A stretch of DNA of 53,205 nt from Planctomycetota bacterium (lineage in GTDB: Bacteria; Planctomycetota; Phycisphaerae; Sedimentisphaerales; Anaerobacaceae), in the NCBI GenBank assembly GCA_022566315.1, contig JADFJC010000013.1, positions 1 to 53,205 on the forward strand, given 5' to 3'. A model generated the notes under the pieces. The model saw only the letters and a program-made list of their open reading frames with translations, made no database searches and was not told the origin of the DNA. Of the stretch, positions 42,550 to 50,177 are shown one piece after another (the stretch's first letter is position 1; each line of letters starts with the position of its first letter). A program made the position numbers and the translations under genes.

Positions 42550-42575
42550 GAGTCAATAATAAATAGTAAATATCG
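42550..42575. repeat. Short AT-rich 7-bp-period array
   Basis: TCAATAA, TAAATAG and TAAATAT units lie just upstream of paralogue A's start and about 30 bp past the end of paralogue B. Three units only, so this is the weakest of the set. Confidence 0.45.
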
Positions 42576-42605
42576 AAGATCCACCGTCTTTTGGCGGAAT
42601 CAATT

Positions 42606-43904
42606 TCACAGGTGCCACGGGCTGCGCATCGGTCGAGAAAGCATTCTGTTGGCCTCATCGTCGTTGAGGAAGACTTCCTTCTCAGGGTCCCAGCGCAGTT
42701 TCCTCTCGGTTAGCATTGCAATTTCACCTAACAATGCGACACTGATGGAGCGATGACCAATCTCCGCAGGGGCAATCGTCTCTTTACGGCTCTTGATACA
42801 GTCCAGGAAATTCTGCCTGTGGTTCCGGCTTCTGTACAATTTGGTTTCGTCCGGGCCGATTACCTCTTTCAGAACGCTTGGAGGATTGGCTTCGAGCTTG
42901 CCACGTTTGACATATATCCACTTTCCTGATTCTCCGTACCACTTTGCACCCTGCGCAAGCTGCTTGTTGTTTGCGACGACCATCGTCAGGCCGTTGGCAT
43001 ACTTGCAGGTGAATTTATACTCGTACGGAACATTGTATATCCCGTCTTTGGGATAGACCCCTCGACCCTCTATCTCGACAGGTCCGGTACGCCCCAGGCC
43101 AAGACCCCAGTGGGCGATGTCGATGTGATGGCCGGCCCAGTCGGTGAGCTGCCCGCCGGAGTAGTCCATAATCCACCGCCAGTTCCAGTGGCAGACGCCT
43201 CTGAACGGCACCCAGGGAGCCGGGCCTAACCATAAGTCCCAGTCCAGACCCTCAGGAACAGGCTGTATCGGTTTATTGTCGGATGTGCCTCCGGTCGGCA
43301 GGCCGACCTCGACCCTGTGCACCTTGCCAATACGCCCGTTGCGAACCAGCTCACAGGCGCGGTGGAAGTTCCTTTCTGAACGCTGCTGGCTGCCGGTCTG
43401 CCAGACCCTGCCGTAGTGCTGCACCGCATCACATATCGCCCGTCCTTCACGAATCGTTCGCGCAAGCGGCTTTTGAGCGTGGATATCCAGACCGGCCCTG
43501 GCCGCGGCAACCGCAGGAATGGAATGCCACTGGTCAGGAAGCGCAAGCATGACGGCATCCAGGTCGCCACGCCCTATCAGCTCGCGGAAATCCAGGTACG
43601 TTCCGCAGTCACTGTTTCCGTATTTCTCGTCCACTAATTTCTTGGCCTTGTCACGATGAGACTTATCAACATCACAAACGGCAACCATCTGGACCTCATT
43701 TTTCCTCATAAAATCACGCATATCGCCGGTACCCATTGAGCCTACGCCAATGGCGCCCATCACGATACGGTTACTGGCTGCGACGCTGCCGGCTTTACCC
43801 AACGCTGACGAAGAAACAACATACGGAAATACTATTGCACCGGCGGTAACGCCGGTCGCACTTTTCAAAAACTGACGCCTATTAATGTCTCTTTTTTTTC
43901 TCAT
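42606..43904 (-). CDS. Tat-exported Gfo/Idh/MocA oxidoreductase, MRSPWHL tandem paralogue B
   Basis: A 432-residue paralogue with twin-arginine signal NRRQFLK (8-14). The Rossmann turn is AIGVGSMGTGD and the catalytic motif is Q144-K145-P146 in IHAQKPLAR, with Gln replacing Glu as in the 30703 protein. LTDWAGHHIDIAHWGLGLG provides the conserved His and Asp; the double His (HH) is shared with paralogues A and C but not with the SRRDFMG set. AGGGAG lies 7 bases before the ATG. It ends MLSRPMRSPWHL. It is 75 bp from paralogue A and 79 bp from paralogue C, each gap holding heptamer repeats. Confidence 0.88.
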   Translation of the reverse strand: MRKKRDINRRQFLKSATGVTAGAIVFPYVVSSSALGKAGSVAASNRIVMGAIGVGSMGTGDMRDFMRKNEVQMVAVCDVDKSHRDKAKKLVDEKYGNSDCGTYLDFRELIGRGDLDAVMLALPDQWHSIPAVAAARAGLDIHAQKPLARTIREGRAICDAVQHYGRVWQTGSQQRSERNFHRACELVRNGRIGKVHRVEVGLPTGGTSDNKPIQPVPEGLDWDLWLGPAPWVPFRGVCHWNWRWIMDYSGGQLTDWAGHHIDIAHWGLGLGRTGPVEIEGRGVYPKDGIYNVPYEYKFTCKYANGLTMVVANNKQLAQGAKWYGESGKWIYVKRGKLEANPPSVLKEVIGPDETKLYRSRNHRQNFLDCIKSRKETIAPAEIGHRSISVALLGEIAMLTERKLRWDPEKEVFLNDDEANRMLSRPMRSPWHL

Positions 43905-43929
43905 AAAAACTCCCTAACTCTTGCTGAGT

Positions 43930-43969
43930 AAATCTTAAATTTCAAATCTTAAATTTCAAATTTCAAATT
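43930..43969. repeat. AT-rich 7-bp-period array between paralogues B and C
   Basis: AAATCTT, AAATTTC, AAATCTT, AAATTTC, AAATTTC and AAATTA follow each other with a strict 7-bp period and fill most of the 79-bp gap. Confidence 0.8.
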
Positions 43970-43983
43970 ACCATTTACCATTT

Positions 43984-45300
43984 TCAAAGGTGCCATGGGC
44001 TGCGCATTGCTTCTCCGAGCAAACTCGTTGCAGTCGGGTCATCGAGTATTTCTTCGGTTTTGGGATTAAAGCGTATCTTGCGCCCCAATAGCATAGCAAT
44101 CTGTCCCAAGTGCCCCGGCGTCGCCGAGCGGTGTGCAACCTCACAAGGCGTTAGCGTAGTCTCACGACTTTTGATACAGTCAAGAAAGTTACGCCAATGA
44201 CCCGGCGAACGAAACAGGTGTATCTCATCAGGCCCGAACTTCTCTTCGAGCAGTTTCTTGGGCTTCGCCTCTATCTTGCCGCGATTAACCCAGACCCACC
44301 CGTCTTCGCCTATCCACTTTGTTCCGCCGCGAATGTCGCTGTGCCCGCCGGCGATAGTCATCGTAATATCGTTAGGATATTTGGCTGTCAGCCGATACTT
44401 TGTCGGGCTGTTCCACAAACCGTCTTTCGGATATTCCCCGGAGCCTTCTATCTCATACGGGCCGCCGTAGTCCATACCCATACCCCAGTGAGCGATATCA
44501 ACGTGGTGCCCGACCCAGTCCATCAACTGTCCGCCTCCGTGGTCGAGGACCCACCGCCAGTTCTTGTGCACACGCGCCGGACAGTAAGGCTCATATAGCG
44601 CAGGCCCGAGCCAGAAGTTATAGTCAAGCTCTATGGGCGGAGGACAAATTCCTTCCTGCCCCTTGGTCTTGCCAAAATCGCTATGGCCCGAAGGCAGTCC
44701 TACCTCAACCGTATGCACCCTGCCGATGCGACCGTTACGAACAAGCTCGCAAGCAAAGCGAAAGTTGGACTGCGAACGCTGCCAGCTGCCCGTCTGCCAT
44801 ATCCGGCTGTAACGCTTGACCGCATCACACATAGCTCGGCCTTGCCTTAGATTATGCGAGAGAGGTTTTTCACCGAAAATGTCCTTGCCCGACCTCGCAG
44901 CTTCTATAGCAGGAATCGCATGCCAATGGTCGGGCAGACCAAGCGAGACCGCATCGATATCATCACGCGCCAATAGCTCTCGATAATCCGTGTATGCCGC
45001 ACAGTCTTTGTTTTTGTATTGATTGTTGACTCGATTGACAGCGCTTTGCAGATGGTTTTTGTCAACGTCACAGACGGCGACAATTCGACAGTCTTTTTCT
45101 CGCAGAAATGAGTTCATATTGCTGCCGCCCTGCCAGCCCACACCGATACAGCCCATAGTAATTCGTTCGCTCGGCGCCACGCTGCCGGCCTTGCCCAAAA
45201 CCGACGAAGAAACAATGTACGGAAATCCCATTGCCCCCGCAGCAGTGCCGGCTGCTCTCTTTAAGAACTGTCGCCGGCCCAATGCGTTTCTGTCAGCCAT
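43984..45300 (-). CDS. Tat-exported Gfo/Idh/MocA oxidoreductase, MRSPWHL tandem paralogue C
   Basis: A 438-residue paralogue from the ATG at 45300, which has AAAGG upstream. The twin-arginine signal is GRRQFLK (8-14). The Rossmann turn is CIGVGWQGGSN and E144-K145-P146 is intact in FGEKPLSHN. LMDWVGHHVDIAHWGMGMD provides the His and Asp. The C-terminus LLGEAMRSPWHL keeps the shared tail. A TIM-barrel epimerase gene precedes it by 20 bp, so they are probably co-transcribed, an arrangement seen in known inositol and keto-sugar pathways. The substrate is not determinable. Confidence 0.88.
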   Translation of the reverse strand: MADRNALGRRQFLKRAAGTAAGAMGFPYIVSSSVLGKAGSVAPSERITMGCIGVGWQGGSNMNSFLREKDCRIVAVCDVDKNHLQSAVNRVNNQYKNKDCAAYTDYRELLARDDIDAVSLGLPDHWHAIPAIEAARSGKDIFGEKPLSHNLRQGRAMCDAVKRYSRIWQTGSWQRSQSNFRFACELVRNGRIGRVHTVEVGLPSGHSDFGKTKGQEGICPPPIELDYNFWLGPALYEPYCPARVHKNWRWVLDHGGGQLMDWVGHHVDIAHWGMGMDYGGPYEIEGSGEYPKDGLWNSPTKYRLTAKYPNDITMTIAGGHSDIRGGTKWIGEDGWVWVNRGKIEAKPKKLLEEKFGPDEIHLFRSPGHWRNFLDCIKSRETTLTPCEVAHRSATPGHLGQIAMLLGRKIRFNPKTEEILDDPTATSLLGEAMRSPWHL

Positions 45301-45320
45301 AATCAACCTTTCTGTAATCG

Positions 45321-46322
45321 CTATTTATCTTCAAACGCCGCATCGAAGGCGACCTGTGAAGGCTTGAAGTCCGCTTTCTTGAAGAACTCACAGGCCTCTT
45401 GTGCACCGTGTTCACGGTCCATTCGGCTGTCTTCCCACTCAACCGAAAGCGGCCCCTGATAGCCAACATCATTCAGCGCAACGATGATTTCCTCGAAGTT
45501 GATATCGCCGTGACCGATTGAGCGGAAGTCCCAGTAGCGGCGAGGGTCGGCGAACTCGGTATGACCGCCGAAGACACCAACCGTCCCGTCACCGTGACCC
45601 CACCAGACGTCCTTCATGTGAGCGTGGAAGATACGGTCCCCGAAAGTACGGATGAACTTGACATAGTCCACACCCTGATAACCGAGATGGCTCGGGTCGT
45701 AGTTGAACCCAAAAGACTTGTGGCCTCTGACGGCTTTAATGGCACGCTGAGCAGAGGCAATATCAAACGCAATCTCCGTCGGGTGAACTTCCAGAGCAAA
45801 CTTCACATCCTCTGCCTTGAAGGCGTTCAGGATAGGCCGCCACCGCCTCCCGAAATCGTCATAACCTGCTTGGATCGCCTCTGGTGAGGCCGGCGGGAAT
45901 GAATAAACCATGTGCCAGATGGAACTTCCCGTAAATCCATTGACGACCTTTACGCCTAATTTCTTCGCGGCCCTGGCAGCGTCGATTACCTTCTGGGCCG
46001 CACGCTTGCGGACGCCCTCAGGCTCGCCGTCGCCCCAGACATCCGGGGGCAGGATTGCCTTATGACGCTCGTCAATATTGTCGCACACGGCCTGGCCAAC
46101 TAAGTGTGTCGAGATTGCGAACACTTTAAGGCCATACTTCTTCAGCAAATCACGCTTGGCCTTGCAGTAGCTGCTATCACTCAGGGCCTTGTCAACCTCA
46201 AAGTGGTCGCCCCAGCAAGCCAGCTCCAAACCGTCGTAACCCCAGCTCGCCGCCTTTTTGGCCAGCTTTTCCAGTGGTAAGTCCGCCCACTGGCCGGTAA
46301 AAAGTGTTATAGGTCTTGCCAT
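45321..46322 (-). CDS. Sugar phosphate isomerase/epimerase (TIM barrel)
   Basis: A 333-residue xylose-isomerase-like TIM barrel without a signal peptide, thus probably cytoplasmic. Motifs include [85 protein letters not shown] and [21 protein letters not shown]. These place the metal ligands (Glu, Asp-His, His, Glu) as in inosose dehydratase and tagatose or allulose epimerases. AAGGAG lies 8-9 bases before the ATG. It leads the gene set of paralogues A-C. A likely role is epimerising or dehydrating keto-sugars after uptake, in contrast to the exported barrel fused to DUF1080 at 28428-30653. Confidence 0.85.
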   Translation of the reverse strand: MARPITLFTGQWADLPLEKLAKKAASWGYDGLELACWGDHFEVDKALSDSSYCKAKRDLLKKYGLKVFAISTHLVGQAVCDNIDERHKAILPPDVWGDGEPEGVRKRAAQKVIDAARAAKKLGVKVVNGFTGSSIWHMVYSFPPASPEAIQAGYDDFGRRWRPILNAFKAEDVKFALEVHPTEIAFDIASAQRAIKAVRGHKSFGFNYDPSHLGYQGVDYVKFIRTFGDRIFHAHMKDVWWGHGDGTVGVFGGHTEFADPRRYWDFRSIGHGDINFEEIIVALNDVGYQGPLSVEWEDSRMDREHGAQEACEFFKKADFKPSQVAFDAAFEDK

Positions 46323-46583
46323 TTATCAATCTCCTTATCAAAAAATTCCCACAAACTTCCCGTAAAATGAATCCTTAACTGTCAGAAAATAATGCCTTCG
46401 AGCATTATTCTATTGCGATTTCCTCCGGTTCGATTGCCAATACAATATAACCGTCTTTGTTAAAATAACTTACACCCAAAAAAAGGTGCCTGTCCTTACC
46501 AACGCTCCGAAATCGTTTTTACATTATAACTTGCAGAAGTTGATACGCAATTTAAATTTTCTGCGAAAGTATTACCGTCTCTC

Positions 46584-47945
46584 CTATGGAGTCCTTGCGG
46601 ACAACACTTCGACTTTTGGGCCATTGACAAATGCCGAATATCTATCCGCCCCCGCCAACGGCGGGTCTTTCGGAACCCAGCGTTGCTGGGCTTGCCGTTT
46701 GGGCATAGCTTTTCGAAGGCCTACCCAGATGCGGTAGCGCAGAGTCAATGTCTTGCCGGCGCGGATTTCTTCCTTAAAGAACGCACCGAACCGTCCATAA
46801 TCGCGATATGCTGAATAGATGGTTGCCTGCCATCGGCGGGTTTTGATCGGAACCCAGCGCTGCTGGGCCGGATTGTCGGGATGATTCATATGCTGAACAC
46901 TGTAACGCCGGCCGTTCAACCCGTATGACATCGCCGCCCACGGCAGGTTGTAATCTTTCTTCGGGTCGATACCATCCTTATGAAACAGGTAAGTCGCCTT
47001 GACTTCTTTGCCGCCCTTGGCGACATCGTCGTGCGCTCGATACTGAAAACCTGCGTGTTCCGGGTCGCCGTTGAGAAAAACATCGCCTCGGACAGCCTTC
47101 AATTTGGTATGAAATTCCAGCAGCAAAATCGTCGGCTCACTTTGGCGAAATACAGTAGTCTCGCGCTGCTCGGCGATAATCGGCTCGCCGTTTTTATCAT
47201 TCCAGTGAATCAGCGCCTTCGCTTTTGCCAGGACCGGCCCGGCGGACAATTCCAAAAACTCCTGATGAACCTGATGCGCTTCTTTCATATGCCATAAATC
47301 ATATTGCTGACCACCAAACTCCAGTCTGTTCCAGCCTATAAATATACCCCGATGGTGAGGATATTTGATTCCTTTGGTGTACGGGTGCTCACCATCAGGC
47401 CCATTCGTCAAAAGGTTTTTCCCCTGAGCATCAAACACATGGTGAAGAGGTTTATAAGTCTCAAATGTCCGCTGAGGGCTTGAAGTATCATAGGCATACA
47501 TATAGCGCGTTACCTTACGTCCGCCGAAAAGCAAATCCAGATAATCCCCTTCTTTGTCCCTCCAGGAAAATTCATCCTTGTCTGCTTTCTCCCTCCGGTT
47601 CAAAGCGGCAGTCCACCTGGTTGTCTTGCCCACTTCCACCCGCGGCACTACCCACCACAACTCCGCCTTCTTGTCGCTGCTTTTCACAATCTGGCCCGGT
47701 ATTAGCTTGCCATATATCCCCCCCCCGCCTCTGCTGGTCTGCCTAAGACCAACCGCGATTTGCTCAACAGGCACATTCGCAAACGACTCGGGCAAATCAA
47801 TGACGGTGTGAACAGGGACATCAACACAATCAACCTTCGCCCCTGAGACTTTAAGACGAATCTGCTCCGCCTCACTGACAACACTAAAACCACAAATTAC
47901 AATGATTGCTAATACGCCGGCTGCAAATTTTCTGCTGCTTCTCAT
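46584..47945 (-). CDS. Secreted DUF6807 (PmoA-family) protein
   Basis: A 453-residue protein with a signal peptide (1-27, ending SEAEQ). From about 28 the N-terminal part is a beta-rich region; the DUF6807 core spans about 140-440, with YLDLLFGGRKVTRYMYAYDT, HPYTKGIKYPHHRGIFIGWN, DLWHMKEAHQVHQEF, ILLLEFHTKLKA, EHAGFQYRAHDDVAK and AAMSYGLNGRRYSVQHMNHP. Databases label this family PmoA-like, but it is a galactose-mutarotase-like beta-sandwich with no relation to methane monooxygenase in genome context. The last 70 residues contain a repeated QQRWVP motif from a duplicated DNA block (46650-46690 and 46830-46868). Function is unknown; a carbohydrate role is likely. Confidence 0.8.
   Translation of the reverse strand: MRSSRKFAAGVLAIIVICGFSVVSEAEQIRLKVSGAKVDCVDVPVHTVIDLPESFANVPVEQIAVGLRQTSRGGGGIYGKLIPGQIVKSSDKKAELWWVVPRVEVGKTTRWTAALNRREKADKDEFSWRDKEGDYLDLLFGGRKVTRYMYAYDTSSPQRTFETYKPLHHVFDAQGKNLLTNGPDGEHPYTKGIKYPHHRGIFIGWNRLEFGGQQYDLWHMKEAHQVHQEFLELSAGPVLAKAKALIHWNDKNGEPIIAEQRETTVFRQSEPTILLLEFHTKLKAVRGDVFLNGDPEHAGFQYRAHDDVAKGGKEVKATYLFHKDGIDPKKDYNLPWAAMSYGLNGRRYSVQHMNHPDNPAQQRWVPIKTRRWQATIYSAYRDYGRFGAFFKEEIRAGKTLTLRYRIWVGLRKAMPKRQAQQRWVPKDPPLAGADRYSAFVNGPKVEVLSARTP
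46650..46868. repeat. Direct repeat of a palindrome-rich block inside the DUF6807 gene
   Basis: CGGCGGGT...CGGAACCCAGCGYTGCTGGGC occurs at about 46660-46690 and again at about 46835-46868. The first copy has two adjacent perfect hairpins, CCCGCC-AAC-GGCGGG (46651-46665) and CCCAGC-GTT-GCTGGG (46676-46690). Confidence 0.7.
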
Positions 47946-47992
47946 ACCTCAATCTCCAAAATTTCAAATCTTAATCACATCCGTTACGTGGA

Positions 47993-48018
47993 CAATCTTA
48001 AATCTTAAATCTTAAATT
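47993..48018. repeat. AT-rich 7-bp-period array between the two DUF6807 genes
   Basis: ATCTTAA occurs three times in a strict 7-bp period just past the end of the 48017-49924 gene, with related units (ATTTCAA, ATCTTAA) at 47960-47975 in the same gap. Confidence 0.75.
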
Positions 48019-49924
48019 ACAGGGGGACTATCCATATATTGCGGAACAATACCTCGTTACCGTGCTCCTGCAGCAAAATGGGGCCCGGGTCTGGTCCTTC
48101 AGGTCGTCCCGCACCGGTTTTATTCTCCAGCTCGACATCATTATGAATCAAAACACCGTTATGCCATATCGTGATACGGGCTTTCTCGATTTTTCTGTTA
48201 CCATCAAACTTCGCGGCATGAAAGATAATATCGTAACTCTGCCACCTGCCTGACATTCTGCAAACGTTCTTGTCCGGCGCCCTGGATTTATACAGTGACC
48301 CGCATTCATTATTCTTCGGCTCCAGGCCATAGGAATCCAGGATTTGAACTTCGTAGCGACGCTGTATATAGACCCCGCTGTTACCTCGGCCTTGCCCTCT
48401 GACGTTTGGCGGCATTTGCGGAATCTTAAACTCAATGTGCATTTTGAAATCCCGGAAGTCCCGCTTTGTCATTATGCTGCCGCTCCTCGGTGCAATCTTC
48501 ATCGCACCGTCAACAAGCTTCCATCCTATATCCTTGCCATCTCCGGCTGTCCAGTGCGAAAAGTCCGTGCCGCCGAACAGCATAATCGCATTGCTCGACT
48601 CAACAGTTTCAATCTCGACCTTCGGCGGATGAGCATAATCATTCCAAACCTGCTCAGTTCTCTCAACATCGATTTTTCCTTCGTGCACATACATACGATA
48701 GCGAAAGATATGGTCCTTGCCGGGCTTCAATTCAAAGTCATCCAGTTGTACCGGCGCCCAGTTGAAGAACACTTCTTGCTCGAATCCAGGCCAGATTCGC
48801 ATTGGCTCCGGATGCCTGAAGTTCTCCGGATGGCTAAAGTGTGTTACGCCTTTCCATTTCCCGTCGGAAACACCAGCCGTATCACACCATCGTGCCCGCG
48901 TCGCATGACCATCCTTGCGGGTCTTGCCTTCGCTGGTCAAATATGCAGCCTTCTCGCCTTTCCATTCGGCAGCACCCCTGAAACCGAATCCACCGTAGCG
49001 ATACTTCTCTAAAACAAGCGCACTATCCGCAACGCACCGTTGCGTCGATACAAAATCCCAAAGCCAGTAGCCCCCATGCCGACCGCCCACATTATAGACA
49101 CGCACATCCCAGATTTCCTTGAGCACTACCTTTTCTCCACTGGCCGTCTGCAACGCAACGTGCTCATGCTCAGCCTGAAATCCACCGTAAACAGGTCCGC
49201 TGGTCGTCGAAAGAAACCTCTTGAATCGAACAGTCCCCTGTCCGCCCTTAAGATTCCAGAAATCAACTTCCTTGCCCTCAAACTTTGTCTTCGTCCACGG
49301 CATCCAGATTCCCAGGTGATGGTAATGGTCTTTCGGATGAATACCCGTCATCACCGACCCCGTCGGCGACCATAGCGGATGAATAAAACCGCTGCGGTTA
49401 TACAGTTCGCTTTGTCCAGCCGGCGCCGGCACAATGGCGTGGTTATAGCTCAGAACCTTCGTACCATCTTTTTCTATCCGCAGGACCTTATTGTTCTGCC
49501 TTGCACTGACACCTGCCCCCGCCGTTTTGCGGCCTTTGACCAGTTCATAAGTCCGTTTACTTCCCGCTTCTGTTTTACCTGAAAGTATCCACCACAATCG
49601 CGGCGGACTGCCCGCTTCGAGCTGCACTGGAACCTCGACTCGCCGCGAACCTTTCACTTCCACTAAGCGAATCTCATCTGACGGAAAGCCCAACGGCACA
49701 CCATCCAGCCACGCCGTCACCGGCGTATCGATTCGCGTATAATCTCCTGCCTCGACAGTGATTTTCGCCAGGGGCACGGCAAGGCTGACCGATTGAGGCG
49801 ATAAGACACAGAAGACAGAAAACAGAGGACAGAAAACAGAAGACAGAAAACTGACCTCTGACTTCCGACTTCTGACTTCTGACCTCTGACTTCTGACCTC
49901 TGACTTCGATATGAGCTTTTGCAT
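48017..49924 (-). CDS. Secreted DUF6807-DUF1080 fusion with repeat-built signal peptide
   Basis: A 635-residue fusion. The ATG at 49924 has AAAGGAGT 8 bases upstream and leads straight into a 7-bp array: residues about 6-27 are basic SEVRSQR heptads, and about 28-50 (FLSSVFCPLFSVFCVLSPQSV) are hydrophobic, so together they form a signal peptide made of repeats. DUF6807 follows (about 55-435; GFIHPLWSPTGSVMTGIHPKDHYHHLGIWMPW, WDFVSTQRCVADSALVLEKYRYGGFGFRG). DUF1080 comes last (about 445-635; IMLFGGTDFSHWTAGD, GRGNSGVYIQRRYEVQILDSYGLEPKNNECGSLY, EVLFRNIWIVPL). This pairs two sugar-acting families that occur singly elsewhere in the window. Confidence 0.87.
   Translation of the reverse strand: MQKLISKSEVRSQRSEVRSRKSEVSFLSSVFCPLFSVFCVLSPQSVSLAVPLAKITVEAGDYTRIDTPVTAWLDGVPLGFPSDEIRLVEVKGSRRVEVPVQLEAGSPPRLWWILSGKTEAGSKRTYELVKGRKTAGAGVSARQNNKVLRIEKDGTKVLSYNHAIVPAPAGQSELYNRSGFIHPLWSPTGSVMTGIHPKDHYHHLGIWMPWTKTKFEGKEVDFWNLKGGQGTVRFKRFLSTTSGPVYGGFQAEHEHVALQTASGEKVVLKEIWDVRVYNVGGRHGGYWLWDFVSTQRCVADSALVLEKYRYGGFGFRGAAEWKGEKAAYLTSEGKTRKDGHATRARWCDTAGVSDGKWKGVTHFSHPENFRHPEPMRIWPGFEQEVFFNWAPVQLDDFELKPGKDHIFRYRMYVHEGKIDVERTEQVWNDYAHPPKVEIETVESSNAIMLFGGTDFSHWTAGDGKDIGWKLVDGAMKIAPRSGSIMTKRDFRDFKMHIEFKIPQMPPNVRGQGRGNSGVYIQRRYEVQILDSYGLEPKNNECGSLYKSRAPDKNVCRMSGRWQSYDIIFHAAKFDGNRKIEKARITIWHNGVLIHNDVELENKTGAGRPEGPDPGPILLQEHGNEVLFRNIWIVPL
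49810..49907. repeat. 98-bp, 14-unit heptamer array encoding the signal peptide of the 48017-49924 gene
   Basis: Fourteen consecutive 7-bp units in one phase: six of AGAAGAC/AGAAAAC type, then eight of TGACCTC/TGACTTC type. Translation from the gene's own ribosome site crosses the whole array. Because 7 is not a multiple of 3, each unit family is read in all three frames, giving a 7-residue peptide period. Confidence 0.92.
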
Positions 49925-49992
49925 TGTTGTACTCCTTTCGATTCAGGCTGTTGGTATACCCGTTTTTGAGAGTCTCTAAAGCAAAAACGTAG

Positions 49993-50021
49993 ATTATAAT
50001 ACTGATATGCACTCTAATCAA
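49993..50021 (-). promoter_or_regulatory. Sigma-70 promoter of the 48017-49924 gene
   Basis: On the minus strand TTGATT (50016-50021) is followed after 17 bp by a perfect TATAAT (49993-49998). The leader is about 60 bases before the ATG. It probably also drives the 46584 gene. Confidence 0.65.
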
Positions 50022-50076
50022 GGATTATCTGGGAAATCTTCGATATTAGCACCTTCTTTATGACTTTATAAGCCAT

Positions 50077-50118
50077 CCGGAACCAAAACGGCGTGAGCCG
50101 AAGCTCTTTTGGAACCGG
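50077..50118 (-). terminator. Possible hairpin terminator after ndk
   Basis: On the minus strand CCGGTTCCAAAAGAGC-TTCG-GCTC...TTTTGGTTCCGG forms a long imperfect stem with a stable UUCG loop, about 60 bp past the ndk stop. No run of T follows, so the terminator role is uncertain. Confidence 0.4.
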
Positions 50119-50177
50119 AAAACATGCTCCTCCGGTTACCCACTCATACCGGAAATTTCCCCAGAAACAGGAATGTG

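Noticed and set aside
49810..49907. CRISPR array
   Set aside because: Units are only 7 bp with no spacers, and no cas gene is in the window. The array is a simple tandem repeat within a coding leader.
46584..49924. Methane monooxygenase (PmoA) genes
   Set aside because: The database name PmoA family is misleading. These are secreted beta-sandwich proteins without the membrane helices or copper ligands of PmoA, and no pmoB/C is present.
49674..50021. Separate small secreted protein with EVRGQKS heptads in another minus-strand frame
   Set aside because: It is the same heptamer array read in a different frame. Arrays with a 7-bp period are open in all three frames on this strand, and this frame lacks a ribosome site.
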